Source: Schizochytrium sp. TIO01 (Eukaryota; Sar; Bigyra; Thraustochytrida; Thraustochytriidae). From it: a stretch of 64,000 bases of DNA. Of the stretch, positions 47,428 through 57,419 are shown piece after piece. The notes beneath the pieces are model-generated. The model had not been told where the DNA came from. It saw nothing but the letters and a program-made list of their open reading frames with translations, and ran no database searches. How positions within the stretch are numbered: position 1 is the stretch's first letter; the number at the start of each line of letters is the position of its first letter. The translations under genes were made by a program, and so were the position numbers. The stretch spans positions 518,501 to 582,500 of the forward strand of contig SMSO01000032.1 of assembly GCA_004764695.1 (NCBI GenBank), written 5' to 3'.

Positions 47428-50400
47428 TTAAAAGATGTGGGAAATTGGTAAGAGTTCCTTGCAAAAACGGCGGCATAAAATGTCAATATGAGGACAATTA
47501 CGATGGACTGACCCAGCCGCAGAAATGCGAATACACTCTAGGTAAATCTGAAGCTCTTCCAGGGACTCCAAGTGCTGTGTGCTAGTGCCTATCCGATCAG
47601 AATGAATAGCATTTTGGACTTTAAGTAAGAGAGCATGAACTGCATTACGAATTCCAGGAAAGAAGACACAATCAGCTCGGGCTAGAACAACTTCAACGTG
47701 TTGCTTATAGGATTTGTACAACCTCTGCAAAACCTTACCTTTTAGCTTTGCGCGCGACTCTTCAGACCGGTATCGTTCCGCCAGGAGGGCACTTATTGCG
47801 TCACTGACCGCTACCATTTTATCCAGTTCCAAAGCAAGAGATTCTCGTTTGAACATCCGAAGCAAATCTGGTATGTAATCTTTTAGACTATCCAGTAGCG
47901 CCAAGCGAAGCATAGCTCGATAAGTCACAGCCATATAACCACGACTATAAGCATGGGCAACTCGCAGCTTCAGAGATTCGCTATAATGCACATATATAGG
48001 GTTCGAGGGATCCCGTGGATCACCGAGCTCTCGAGCCGAATTTGAGCCTTCTGCTGACTTTGTGCACATTGCCTGTATCGCTGTTACAGCTTGGTCAATG
48101 TCTGTCCAGAGACTTTGATACAGCGCTTCATACTGCATAAATGAAGGCGCAAAGCATTTTACGTTTCCAGCAGGAGACTGGACAAAATAAAAGCTAATAA
48201 TTTTATTCACCACCACGAAGAACGGGCGACTTTTATCCTCAGAGTCGTTAAATAAAACTGCCATGCGTACAACAATGGGTTCACGAGCCTCGGTTGCACG
48301 AATTAGCTCCTGTTTACAAAGAGCCTTGTCTCGACGTAGTCGCTGAGCACTTAAGATCGCACCATGTGAATATTTGGGATGGTACAACTTATCTCGCATG
48401 GAAACAAAAAACTCTGCGTCATGGATAACTGTATTTTTCCGGCCACTTAGTAACGCAGGTTTGGAGTCATCAAACTCCTCTTCGCGGACTTCTCTGTTAC
48501 CTGTTGTGCGATGGCGTTCATTGGTTTGAATGGAACGCCAGCCTCCATCAAAGCTTTGATCTTCATTGATTGCATCCATAGCATGTTGGCCTGTCAACAG
48601 ACCAAGGAGCACATTGCTGGCAGATTTATCGTTAAGATACAATGCATGCGCTATAACATGACTTACTTGCACATCAAGGGCCTCTGTGCAATGTGGTCCT
48701 TCGTATACATGGGTCTCGAACAATGTCACATTGGGTTGCTGTCGGAGAACTTGCGTTGCATTAGAAGATTCGAACATACGTGAATACAAGACCAAAGAGC
48801 CTCCGATGGAGGTATTTACAGATATCTCGTATGCTGTTCGAGCATTAGAAGTACTCTGCGGGGCAGCGCCTGGATGTTCACCCGGCATACAGTTCGGGCC
48901 TAAAACAGGAGATATGGCACCGCTTGCCTCTAGTGTAGACATAGTTCGTACGATGATATCTTCCTCGCACCCTCGCATAGTACTGACGAGACCATATAGC
49001 TCTACCTTTGCAGATTTATACAAATAGCAACGAGCATTGCACAAAGACATCCGCGCTCGAGATGTTGTTACGCGTCGCAATAATTCTGGATCTGCTTCGC
49101 GCCACAAAGCATGACGAGATACCTCTGCTCGGAGACGCGCGACAATTAAAGGATATGGATTTGGATAGAGTTTTCCATTGTTAAACACATCTAAGACAAT
49201 TTCTCGGAGGACCTTATCGATTCGTGTTTCCGTGACATATTCAAGTATGACAGCTTCGCGGGCAATAGATGCGGGCACGTTTCTTTTCTTCTTTGCTGCC
49301 TTGATTGCGTTGGGAACACTTACAACCCGAACATACTCACGAGCTCGACGGGCAGCATTCACTTCATTGCTGAATGCCTCCATCGTTTCTAGTCCTGCTG
49401 ATGAAAATATGTCAAAGCTTGAGGATGTCTCAGCTCCGAGTATAGGACCGTCTTCACTGATGCTACTGCGTCGCTTGCTACGAGTATCTTTAGGAGCAAG
49501 CTTGCTGCCTCTGCCCTTGGCAACTTCATCAGGAGGAGGTACCAAAGCTTGCTCAATCACTTCATCAATAAGTGCAACAATTGTCTCGGGGCGAATTTCG
49601 CGGTCGCCAACGTGAGTTTCATGCAATGAGTCACTGGCTAAGATGGAAACCATGTCGCGAGAAACCGTTAGAATGAGCGCTTCGCACATATCGTTGACAT
49701 GTTCGAGGGCGGCGCATGTGGTTCTTGAATTTACAATCAACCGCTGCGAAATGTGATCACTCATTATGTATAGTTTGTGCCGAATCGGAAGGCTCAATGT
49801 TGCGATTTCAGTGCTTTGCGCAGCATGAACTGCCTTTAGCAGTTCTCGTTTATAAACCCGGAATTGCTGAACAACCTTATCAACGATATGATGATGATCA
49901 AATCCGCCATGACGTTCATGCTTGGACCCTGCTCCCCAGGGTACTTGTTCTTGATATCGGTTCATGTCGGCGTCAGCACGGCAATGCATCAAAACGTCCT
50001 GCATAGCCGTGTTCCATATTGAAAGGCCGTATAAACGTCCTACTTGTGAGCGCATCAGTCGAATAACATCTGGGATAACGGCATACCGGCGAGCAATACA
50101 AGCGAGTATAGTTAGGATTTCTACAGCAGCGATAAGGTTACCAGCGATATATAATTTAACAAGCTCAGCTTTGAGGCTAGCTCTGAAAGGCGCATGAAAA
50201 TCTTGTTTGTTGTCAAGTGTCCAATATACACCATCCTCAGTCTTAAAAAGTTCAGCATAGAAAACAGCATCTTTACGAGTGCGAAAAATCCCAGAGCATA
50301 AACTCGAGAACGGGAACAGAGCAAAAGAGCGGAGCGGTCCTGAAGGTTGACCTTCTTTATCTACAAGCTGGAAGTGTAAAGAGTATGTCTTATGAATCAT

Positions 50401-51768
50401 AATAAACTGCCCTCTTTCTGTTCGAATACGCCCGATTGGAGTTTTTCCACCGCTGCGATTTGTGCGCTTGCCATTTCGACTTTGCTGCCTTCCCGTGACA
50501 CTTGCAAAGTCTCCGTAATCTTCGCTATCATTGAGGGGATCAGACTCTTGACTATTGTGATCATATTCATTAACTTCTGTTAATTGCCACGATTTATCCT
50601 CCTCCTCTTCGGGGACCTTGGGTTCTAACTCAGGCAGCTCCACCATGAAACGGAGAACAATTTCACGGCTTGAAACAGTGGCTGCTTTGACAGCACTTTG
50701 GAAAGATGTTTTGGAGCTTTTGATTTTGGCAAGCGGCCATAATCTATAATCTTCATTTAAGTTGTCTTCTGACCTTGATCTGCTGCCATCTCTTTTCTGT
50801 GTACGAGACTGCTGCCCTCCGGCCTTCAGGTGAGGTGTTTTCTCAATAAATACTCCAATGACTAAATTGGGATTTTCTAATCCAATGGCAAATACCTCAG
50901 ACATGATCTGGTTTGCAAAAATACCCACTGCCTTTTCAAATTTGGGACCACTGACTTTGCAATCTTCCTTGATTTCAATTTTTGAGGGTAAGTACGGGAG
51001 GACGCTGCCGTGCAGGACGGCAGCGCCTGTTAAAGCGTTAACAAGTTTGCAAAAATAATCACCTTGCTCTGATTGGTTTGGCTGAAGAAGGTGTGGACAA
51101 GCAAACTCAATGCGATCCCACAACTCTGTTAACATAGCAGGATCAACTACATATAGTAAGTTGCGTAAACCCCAAACTAGATCATGGTGAACAACCTGAG
51201 TTACTTTAGTTGTTGGATCCTCCTCTGCAAGCTGGTTAAACTTGAATTCTTTGTAATCTGTATGTGTGACACTGTAGAATAACTCACTTATTCGAAGTTG
51301 ATTACTTAAGAATGCAAAGGGATTTTCTGGGAGCTCTAGCAGATGGAGTAGCGACCTCATTGCGTTGTACAGCACTCCATTGATTTGCTTCTCGTTGAAA
51401 TAGTTAAGCCATGTTCCTGTAACTGATTTGACTTCTACCTTTTGGGCGTCTCCTACAACGAAATCTTCTCGAGGTTTTTCCTGTTCATCGTGGATTTTGA
51501 AGACTTTTCGTTCCGCCTTGATTTCCGGGCGAGCAACGCCGGTTGCATGCTCACGAATTGCCCTTGGCTGGCGACGAAGCAGATCCTGATCTTTGTCATC
51601 GTCTGCGCCATCCTCGCCATCACTAGGCACTTTCAGATCCTCATTCGCGTGGAACTCATCATCGCTCGAGTGTTTCCCATCGCCAATAGCATCACCGCTT
51701 GCAGCGTCTGCCGAAGACCTTGACTTACTTCCACGCACAGGTAATTTTAGCTTCGGCACGAGCCTCAT
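47428..51768 (-). CDS. Large protein of unknown function with DPY30/RIIa-like motif
   Basis: The frame stays open to 51918 but begins there with GTG; the first ATG is at 51768, giving 1446 residues from one exon. I recognise no family over the full length. Residues 15-110 are acidic and disordered. Residues about 128-158 (INGVLYNAMRSLLHLLELPENPFAFLSNQL) have the pattern of a DPY30/RII-alpha dimerisation-docking helix pair: hydrophobic helix, PENP turn, FL helix. Two-thirds of the rest is helix-rich, with a stretch near 480-700 (MIHKTYSLHFQLVD, RSFALFPFSSLCSGIF, ILTILACIARRYAVIPDVIRL) and another near 1180-1400 (FFVVVNKIISFYFVQ, HAYSRGYMAVTYRAMLRLALL) that may be a weakly repeated module. No transmembrane span or enzyme motif is visible. 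RII-like domains are common in ciliary and kinase-anchoring proteins, so a ciliary or scaffold role is possible but speculative. Confidence 0.75.
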   Translation of the reverse strand: MRLVPKLKLPVRGSKSRSSADAASGDAIGDGKHSSDDEFHANEDLKVPSDGEDGADDDKDQDLLRRQPRAIREHATGVARPEIKAERKVFKIHDEQEKPREDFVVGDAQKVEVKSVTGTWLNYFNEKQINGVLYNAMRSLLHLLELPENPFAFLSNQLRISELFYSVTHTDYKEFKFNQLAEEDPTTKVTQVVHHDLVWGLRNLLYVVDPAMLTELWDRIEFACPHLLQPNQSEQGDYFCKLVNALTGAAVLHGSVLPYLPSKIEIKEDCKVSGPKFEKAVGIFANQIMSEVFAIGLENPNLVIGVFIEKTPHLKAGGQQSRTQKRDGSRSRSEDNLNEDYRLWPLAKIKSSKTSFQSAVKAATVSSREIVLRFMVELPELEPKVPEEEEDKSWQLTEVNEYDHNSQESDPLNDSEDYGDFASVTGRQQSRNGKRTNRSGGKTPIGRIRTERGQFIMIHKTYSLHFQLVDKEGQPSGPLRSFALFPFSSLCSGIFRTRKDAVFYAELFKTEDGVYWTLDNKQDFHAPFRASLKAELVKLYIAGNLIAAVEILTILACIARRYAVIPDVIRLMRSQVGRLYGLSIWNTAMQDVLMHCRADADMNRYQEQVPWGAGSKHERHGGFDHHHIVDKVVQQFRVYKRELLKAVHAAQSTEIATLSLPIRHKLYIMSDHISQRLIVNSRTTCAALEHVNDMCEALILTVSRDMVSILASDSLHETHVGDREIRPETIVALIDEVIEQALVPPPDEVAKGRGSKLAPKDTRSKRRSSISEDGPILGAETSSSFDIFSSAGLETMEAFSNEVNAARRAREYVRVVSVPNAIKAAKKKRNVPASIAREAVILEYVTETRIDKVLREIVLDVFNNGKLYPNPYPLIVARLRAEVSRHALWREADPELLRRVTTSRARMSLCNARCYLYKSAKVELYGLVSTMRGCEEDIIVRTMSTLEASGAISPVLGPNCMPGEHPGAAPQSTSNARTAYEISVNTSIGGSLVLYSRMFESSNATQVLRQQPNVTLFETHVYEGPHCTEALDVQVSHVIAHALYLNDKSASNVLLGLLTGQHAMDAINEDQSFDGGWRSIQTNERHRTTGNREVREEEFDDSKPALLSGRKNTVIHDAEFFVSMRDKLYHPKYSHGAILSAQRLRRDKALCKQELIRATEAREPIVVRMAVLFNDSEDKSRPFFVVVNKIISFYFVQSPAGNVKCFAPSFMQYEALYQSLWTDIDQAVTAIQAMCTKSAEGSNSARELGDPRDPSNPIYVHYSESLKLRVAHAYSRGYMAVTYRAMLRLALLDSLKDYIPDLLRMFKRESLALELDKMVAVSDAISALLAERYRSEESRAKLKGKVLQRLYKSYKQHVEVVLARADCVFFPGIRNAVHALLLKVQNAIHSDRIGTSTQHLESLEELQIYLECIRISAAGSVHRNCPHIDILCRRFCKELLPISHIF

Positions 51769-54547
51769 CGACGCTCCAAGTCTCGAATAAACCAAGTGAA
51801 CGTGAAAGCCCTCGAAGCCTGTATAACACACCGCAACGCAGTTGTGTACACAGTCTTGAATGATCGCGCTCTTTACCTTTGTCCCTTTTCCGCAACACCA
51901 ACCTATATATGGGCTCACAGAATCAATTGAACGGAAACATTGACGGTTTCACATAACTTAATAATATAAGCGTTGCAGTTACAAACGTTTTATTCTCGAG
52001 ATTAGATTGTCTTTTCTTGTTCAAATATAGCACGGACCCTGAAGGGGTTAACCTCTACTCGTTACCGCCATCGTGATCTGCGAATGCTACACCTCAACCC
52101 CTCGGAGACAGCCCCTGCTTCTGCTGCTTCTGCAGCTCACGTTCTTCCCCGAGTTGAAGACCAGGTCAGAAAAAGTACTGTCTTCTGCTGTTCTGACAAA
52201 CGCCAGCGTTTGTTATGCATTCATTACCAGGAACTTGAAGTAGCCGGCAGGAACTCTGCTGAGAACGATTGGACCATCGATTATAACGATGGATTGAATA
52301 TCTTCGATAGGCGGCTTACCTACCTCCCTGCCAAACTATTTATCTGCGGGCGTGTTCATTTGTTGTGAGTGAAGGGCGTTTCTTTCTCGAGAGACAAGAG
52401 AGACTCCCTGTCCATAGTAGACCTCATTGGGCCATCTTGCCCATAGAATAATGAGGACTCGGGAGGAATTGATATAATTAAAAGTTGATTTGGCATTGAT
52501 TGACTGCGCTTCTGGGGGCCTTTGGGATCTGCGGGAGGTCCAGAAGAAAGGCATTGTCCAAGGCTGAGGACTCGGAGGCACTGGCTTTGAATTGGATCAG
52601 GAATTGTGTTTCCAGGGAGGGATTTCGTCGCGAAACAACTAAGCATCGATCAACCCCGCTGCCACTTCTTTTGCAGCTTGCGAACCCGGCTATGCAAAAA
52701 GATATTCTGTAAAGTAGAAAAGGCTTATCTTGACTCCAACCAGAGCCCCTTGACAGAACGACGCACGTTTATGACCTGAAACATCATTTTGGTTTCAACT
52801 TTTTCTTCTAAAAGCTCATTCTAGCACTCGAAGGTGACCTCACAGAGGCATGTTCACCTGCATTTTTGGTTCACGGGTGGCGATTTCCAGTTCATCTAGC
52901 GCCTTCAAGTTGTCATCTTCAGCGCTCGGACCATACACATCTTGACAGCCGTACTAAAAAACACCTGCTATCATACCCTCAAACCTTTGCTCAGGAGCCT
53001 GCAGATCATCATGGACGACTTCAATCTCTACTCCCGCCCATCGATCAATCAGTTGCCTCCATGAAGAATCCATGCAAATTGCAATGTCCATTCTATCATT
53101 CTCGCACCCCACAAAGTAAAACGATGATCTCTGTCACTTCGTTACCTTCGATAATCCATCCATCAAACGGCCACGAGGCCGAATGCGGAATCACCAAAGT
53201 GCTCGCATCGGGGGCGCGTGCTGAGTTCCTGTGCACGACCATTATGCCCATCTGCCTCCGATCTCGCAACCCGAGGGATGTCTTGTGCTCTGCCCATTCA
53301 ATTTGATCAACGGACCAATCGATTGATCGATCGCTTGAATGAATGAATGCATGAATGAATGAATGTACACAGCGACCAGGTTTCTAAGTCAGCTACTATT
53401 TGGCAAGCCAAACTTTGCTTGCTTCGGAGGAGTCACCAATGTAATTAATTCCTGCCTCCACTGCCGGCTTTCCTGGCAGACCAGGTCAACGCCTCGAGCT
53501 ATGACCTTCTCCAAGCCTTGCGGCATCACCTGCAGACCCTCTTCAAAACAGCTTTGAGCACGGGATCAACTCAGGAAACGGCGCCCATGTTTGAGGGCGA
53601 ATTTCCTTCATTCACAGGAGACAGTTTTCGACCTCTATCACTCTAATCACTTTTGCTCTGCGGAACCCTTTCCTTTCATACATTCCCTGCGTTCCCCCCT
53701 ATTGTTCCCCAGGGCTTCGTCATCACTTGACTCCTAACATACACCCAGTTTGGGCCCTCTCCATGGCGAACGCCGACTGGACTTCGTTCGTCTGGGGTGT
53801 ACTGAAGGATAAATATAATACGGCGCGCGCTGAACTTGGTTTCGAATCTTCCAGCTGCGTAAAGTACCCCTTTTGGCTGAGGCACGTTGCGCGGTAAAAG
53901 AGGAGGAGGGGTGTAGAGGGGGATTTTAGCAGAAGCCAGTGGCGCGAGCAATCGAAGTTGTGCGAAAACTTTTGATGCAAGTATAGTATGGGCGGCACGG
54001 GGCAGATTCTGGCGTTGAACCGTCGCAGCAATAAAGAAAGCTCTGCTCGAAATTGGCAGGGCTGGTTGCCCGCTAGAAAAGCACCCTCTGCCAGATCACC
54101 AGCTCGTGTGGAGGGCTCTCCGGAGGTTTCGAGGCCCCATTTGAAGAGAGGGAGACTTGGTGGGTCCTTTTGCTCGCGCATGAGATCTTGAAAAAAGGCA
54201 CTTTTAAAAAGAAATAAAAATAAAAGATCTCTCGGATGATGAAACTAAAGAAAGTCTTTTACAAATGGAAAAGAGAGAAAGGGAAGGAGAGAAAGAGCAC
54301 TTGCAAAAACGCAACATCAAAATTACAGCGACGACATCGCCATATACCAAAATCGGAAGGACAACTTTCTGCGAGTTGGCAGAACCTCCAGCAAACCCGA
54401 AACACTCTGCAGCGAAGGACTGCTGCCTTCGTGCAAGAGAGTCGAGAGCTCCTCTGTGCAGTGCAGAAGTGAGTCAGCAAGAAGTTTAGCGAGCAGGGAA
54501 ACTCGCCTTCAAGGTTCTCAGGGTGGAGTTTTAGAAATACAAGCAAG
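51769..54547. other. Divergent intergenic region, no gene recognised
   Basis: This 2.8 kb separates two divergent genes and should contain both promoters. Frames of 60-150 codons overlap each other and show no conserved motif. A GAAT-type array lies at 53336-53364, and TCGATTGATCGATCG precedes it. Confidence 0.55.
53336..53364. repeat. (GAAT)n microsatellite
   Basis: Seven units with one GCAT variant; same motif as at 22510. Confidence 0.85.
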
Positions 54548-55336
54548 ATGTGCAAACCAACGCAACCGCCTCGCGATTGTGCGACAACCTCCATAGCTGT
54601 AACACAGCAGCAAGCCAGCAAGGCAACCTCGTTTGAGTTTCCTCGCGTCTTTTTGATCTGGTGTATGATCAAGACAAGCATTCAGCTGTCCTTGACGCTT
54701 CTTAGTATTACGTTTATCGTGCAGAGCGGATACTTTGTGCCTTATGGTTACGATGCCACGGTATGGTCCCGCGAGGATCTTGCCGCTCTGTGTGTGCCAC
54801 AGGCAATCTTTGAGATTGTAGACCTCTTTTTTGAGACCTGGATGACAGTCTGTGTACAGAAGAAGGCAGATCACATGCCTTGGGATTCTATTTTCCATCA
54901 TGGTATCACAGCAGGTTACTACCTTTACGTGTACTTTGCTGCAGACTCCCTGACCTGGAGCTTTCTTGGCCTCCCTGTGGCTGGCCTTTCATGCCAATTG
55001 ATTGGATTTCTGTACACTTTGCATCGTTTGAAGTACCACTACATGTGGGTAAGCTTTGGCTTGCTCACCGTCCAGCTCATGTGGCGTACCCCGCTTGCCA
55101 TTGTGTCTTGTCTGCGTGCATTGCAGCACTTCTATCAGTGCCCAATCATTCACTTCTTTATCTGCGCTGCCCTGCTTACTCTTGATTTGCGCTGGACCCG
55201 CTGGTCCTTCAAGACGCACAACAGAATGCTGAAGCAACGCCGTGTTCGTAAGGAGGAAATGCGCAAATTGTGTGCTCAACCTATCGCAGAGAGCCGTGGA
55301 ACCACGATCGAGTTTGCTCCACTTAGCACTTTGTAA
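54548..55336 (+). CDS. TLC-like multi-span membrane protein
   Basis: A 262-residue protein with about six hydrophobic spans (roughly 33-60, 80-101, 115-135, 139-158, 165-190, 197-215) and a basic C-terminal tail (HNRMLKQRRVRKEEMRK). The layout, the acidic residue before FF in FEIVDLFFETW, and a paired histidine in DSIFHHGITAGYYLY (H117, H118) fit the TLC domain (TRAM, Lag1, CLN8), which includes ceramide synthases and other ER lipid proteins. It lacks the longer Lag1 motif of ceramide synthases, so I would not call it one. A Ser/Thr/Gln N-terminus of 30 residues precedes the first span. A role in ER lipid metabolism or transport is inference. It ends facing the next gene, 475 bases away. Confidence 0.6.
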   Translation: MCKPTQPPRDCATTSIAVTQQQASKATSFEFPRVFLIWCMIKTSIQLSLTLLSITFIVQSGYFVPYGYDATVWSREDLAALCVPQAIFEIVDLFFETWMTVCVQKKADHMPWDSIFHHGITAGYYLYVYFAADSLTWSFLGLPVAGLSCQLIGFLYTLHRLKYHYMWVSFGLLTVQLMWRTPLAIVSCLRALQHFYQCPIIHFFICAALLTLDLRWTRWSFKTHNRMLKQRRVRKEEMRKLCAQPIAESRGTTIEFAPLSTL

Positions 55337-55811
55337 TGCGGTCACATCTCTCTGCTATTGCTCCGAATGATTTGCACCATTCACTTTGGCGCCTGGTGAA
55401 ACGTTAAGGGCTGATACCCTTTATCAAAGTTGCAATTTGAGTTCTGATTGTGTGTATTGAGGAGGTTGTCGGCGTGCTCCTCTGTTGTTTACTTTGCGTT
55501 TTCTTCCTAAGCTTTTGCGGTGATTCTGTTCTCTAATCTCTCGTTCTTTGCTGCAATAGGTTTTCAAGGCGATGCAAAGGTCTTTACGTCCACTTTGCTA
55601 TTTTGTGTTTCTTTCTTGCTTCCAAATGGACAGTACTATATTGCTTGTCCTCGGAGCAAAAACTGATCTAAGCTAATAAATAAAAACAAAAAAAATCAAT
55701 GATTTTCCCTTCTTATTATCAGTGTCAATATTGGCAGGTCCCTTCCGAGATGGACAAATGGAATTTCTATATGAGCTCAATGTTTATGCAATTCTAACTA
55801 AAGTTGTACGC
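55337..55811. other. Convergent 3' intergenic region
   Basis: Lies between the TLC-like gene and the end of the minus-strand glutaminyl cyclotransferase gene. AT-rich with T runs; nothing else seen. Confidence 0.6.
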
Positions 55812-56996
55812 TCAAAATGGAACAAGGATTTGAAAGAGAGACTTCCAACGTTTCCCTGTTACAAAGAGTCTACTTTTTCCATCTTCTGTGAGGATACCTG
55901 GCTCGTAAGCAATACCGTTCATGACTTCTGGGTCCCCAGATGGGTCGCCGTGAGAATGCAGTACCCCTCGCAAGTCAACCCAGTCCCTGACTTCACCAGT
56001 TCGAGTGTCTATGCGCACGAGCTGCTCCTGGTAGTATACATTAGCAATAATTTCATATCGTGACACAAACTCAATTTCATTCAAAAGTCGTACAGGACGA
56101 TCTCCTTCAAATACGCGAAGTCGCGATATTTCTTGCAACGTTTCGATATCCCAAAAGTGCAACCATTCTGATCCATCGGTTACTACGAGTATGGTTCCAT
56201 TGCTTGCGATACCCCAGCCTTGCCCAGTGTGTGTATTGAATGAGTATGTATTCTTTAGTTTGAACGTTTCGAGATCAAAGCGTAGGAGCTTTTTCTCGCG
56301 CCATGTTAATAAAAGAATATCATTCTCCACGCGTTCAATACCCTCTGCAAACAGGGATTTTTCAATCCAAGCTTCCTGAATGGTCGCCCCAGTTTCCAGG
56401 TCCACTTGACGTAACCGAGAGCGGCCATAGTGGCCACAGCTTTCGTACAAGAATTTATTGTGGTAGAACAGGCCTTGAGTATAACACGTTGCGTCGTGGT
56501 TATTGTATACCCGTTCGACCTGTGAGATTGGTGGTTATCATGAGAAACAACTAATGCATCAGCCCCCAGCTCAAGCTTACTCCATACATATCTGTAAACT
56601 TCTAAACGTACAATTGGTCTTTCAATTAAATCAGTTCTTAATTTTGAGAAGAGAAATATTAGTTCGGTAAGGTCAGTGTATCCTGTGTTTTGCAATATCT
56701 CTCAGTGATTTTCGGCTTTGTAAAACATACTTTGCTTTCATGCCATGCTTTGTGTCGTCTTCGAGCCACGTCCTGTCTCCAAATCTGGCCCATTGATTTG
56801 ATTTTGGTTCTGTGGCTATTGACCACTGTTGCACTGCAACAAGAAAGGCGACAATCAGCACCGCGATAGCGACCTTGAAGGCCTTTGGCTTTGGCCCTTC
56901 TTGAGTTCCTGCGGATTCCATTTTATGAGCAGACGCTCGGGCTTGCGCCGCTTTGGCCGCACGCACTGCAGTGCCTTTTCCTCGTGTAGTGGTCAT
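55812..56996 (-). CDS. Plant-type glutaminyl-peptide cyclotransferase, membrane anchored, one intron
   Basis: This enzyme turns an N-terminal glutamine of secreted proteins into pyroglutamate. It is of the beta-propeller type found in plants and bacteria, not the animal zinc type. Exon 2 is 56519-55812: it begins VERVYNNHDATCYTQGLFYH, equal to the family's PHD..AFTQGL signature, then YESCGHYGRSRLRQVDLETG, EGIERV, LLLTWREKK, GQGWGIASNG, RPVRLLNEIEFV, DPEVMNGIAYEPG and LFVTGKRWKSLFQI, all in family order. Exon 1 starts at the ATG at 56996 (the frame extends to 57041 but begins TTG) and encodes a basic tail and a signal anchor at about 40-57 (FKVAIAVLIVAFLVAV). The acceptor CAG at 56522-56520 is clear. 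The donor is not: GTATGT at 56730 looks best but is in the wrong phase, while GTTTTA at 56726 keeps the frame. Total is about 325 residues. Confidence 0.88.
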
Positions 56997-57419
56997 CGGG
57001 ATCAGGTCGTGTTCAACGTTTAAGGATTGTGCTCTGGACAAGGTAAACCAGCTTCAAGTGAATAAGTGGAAAAAAAAAAAAAAAAAAGGTACTGTGATTT
57101 TTTTTGTTCTTTGAACTGAGAACAACTCCTTTTCCTTGTTCTTTTTTCTCTTTTGCAAGGCAGAGTAACACTGCTTTCTTCTTGTAGATACCGAAGAGCC
57201 GTCAAGTTGGACGACATCACTTTTGCTGTATCAACAACTGGTGAACCATTCAAGTGCGAGCAGCGTATTAAAAATATAGATGTTTTTCATGTATGTTTTT
57301 CTAAAAATAAAAAACAAGCAAGCAAAAGAGTTGTGAGAGTTATCTTGTGTATGCGTGTGTTCGTAATGTTGGCTTTTGTAACAGCAGCAGCACAGTATTT
57401 ATTACTTAATTCATCCTGA
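56997..57419. other. Intergenic with A/T runs
   Basis: Short space between the cyclotransferase start and the end of the TTL-like gene, both on the minus strand. It contains a 19-base A run near 57071-57087, so it must hold the cyclotransferase promoter and the upstream gene's 3' UTR. Confidence 0.6.

Noticed and set aside
51769-51918. 50-codon upstream extension of the 1446-residue protein
   Set aside because: It begins with GTG and is Cys-rich and unlike the rest; the first ATG gives a plausible N-terminus. An upstream exon cannot be excluded.
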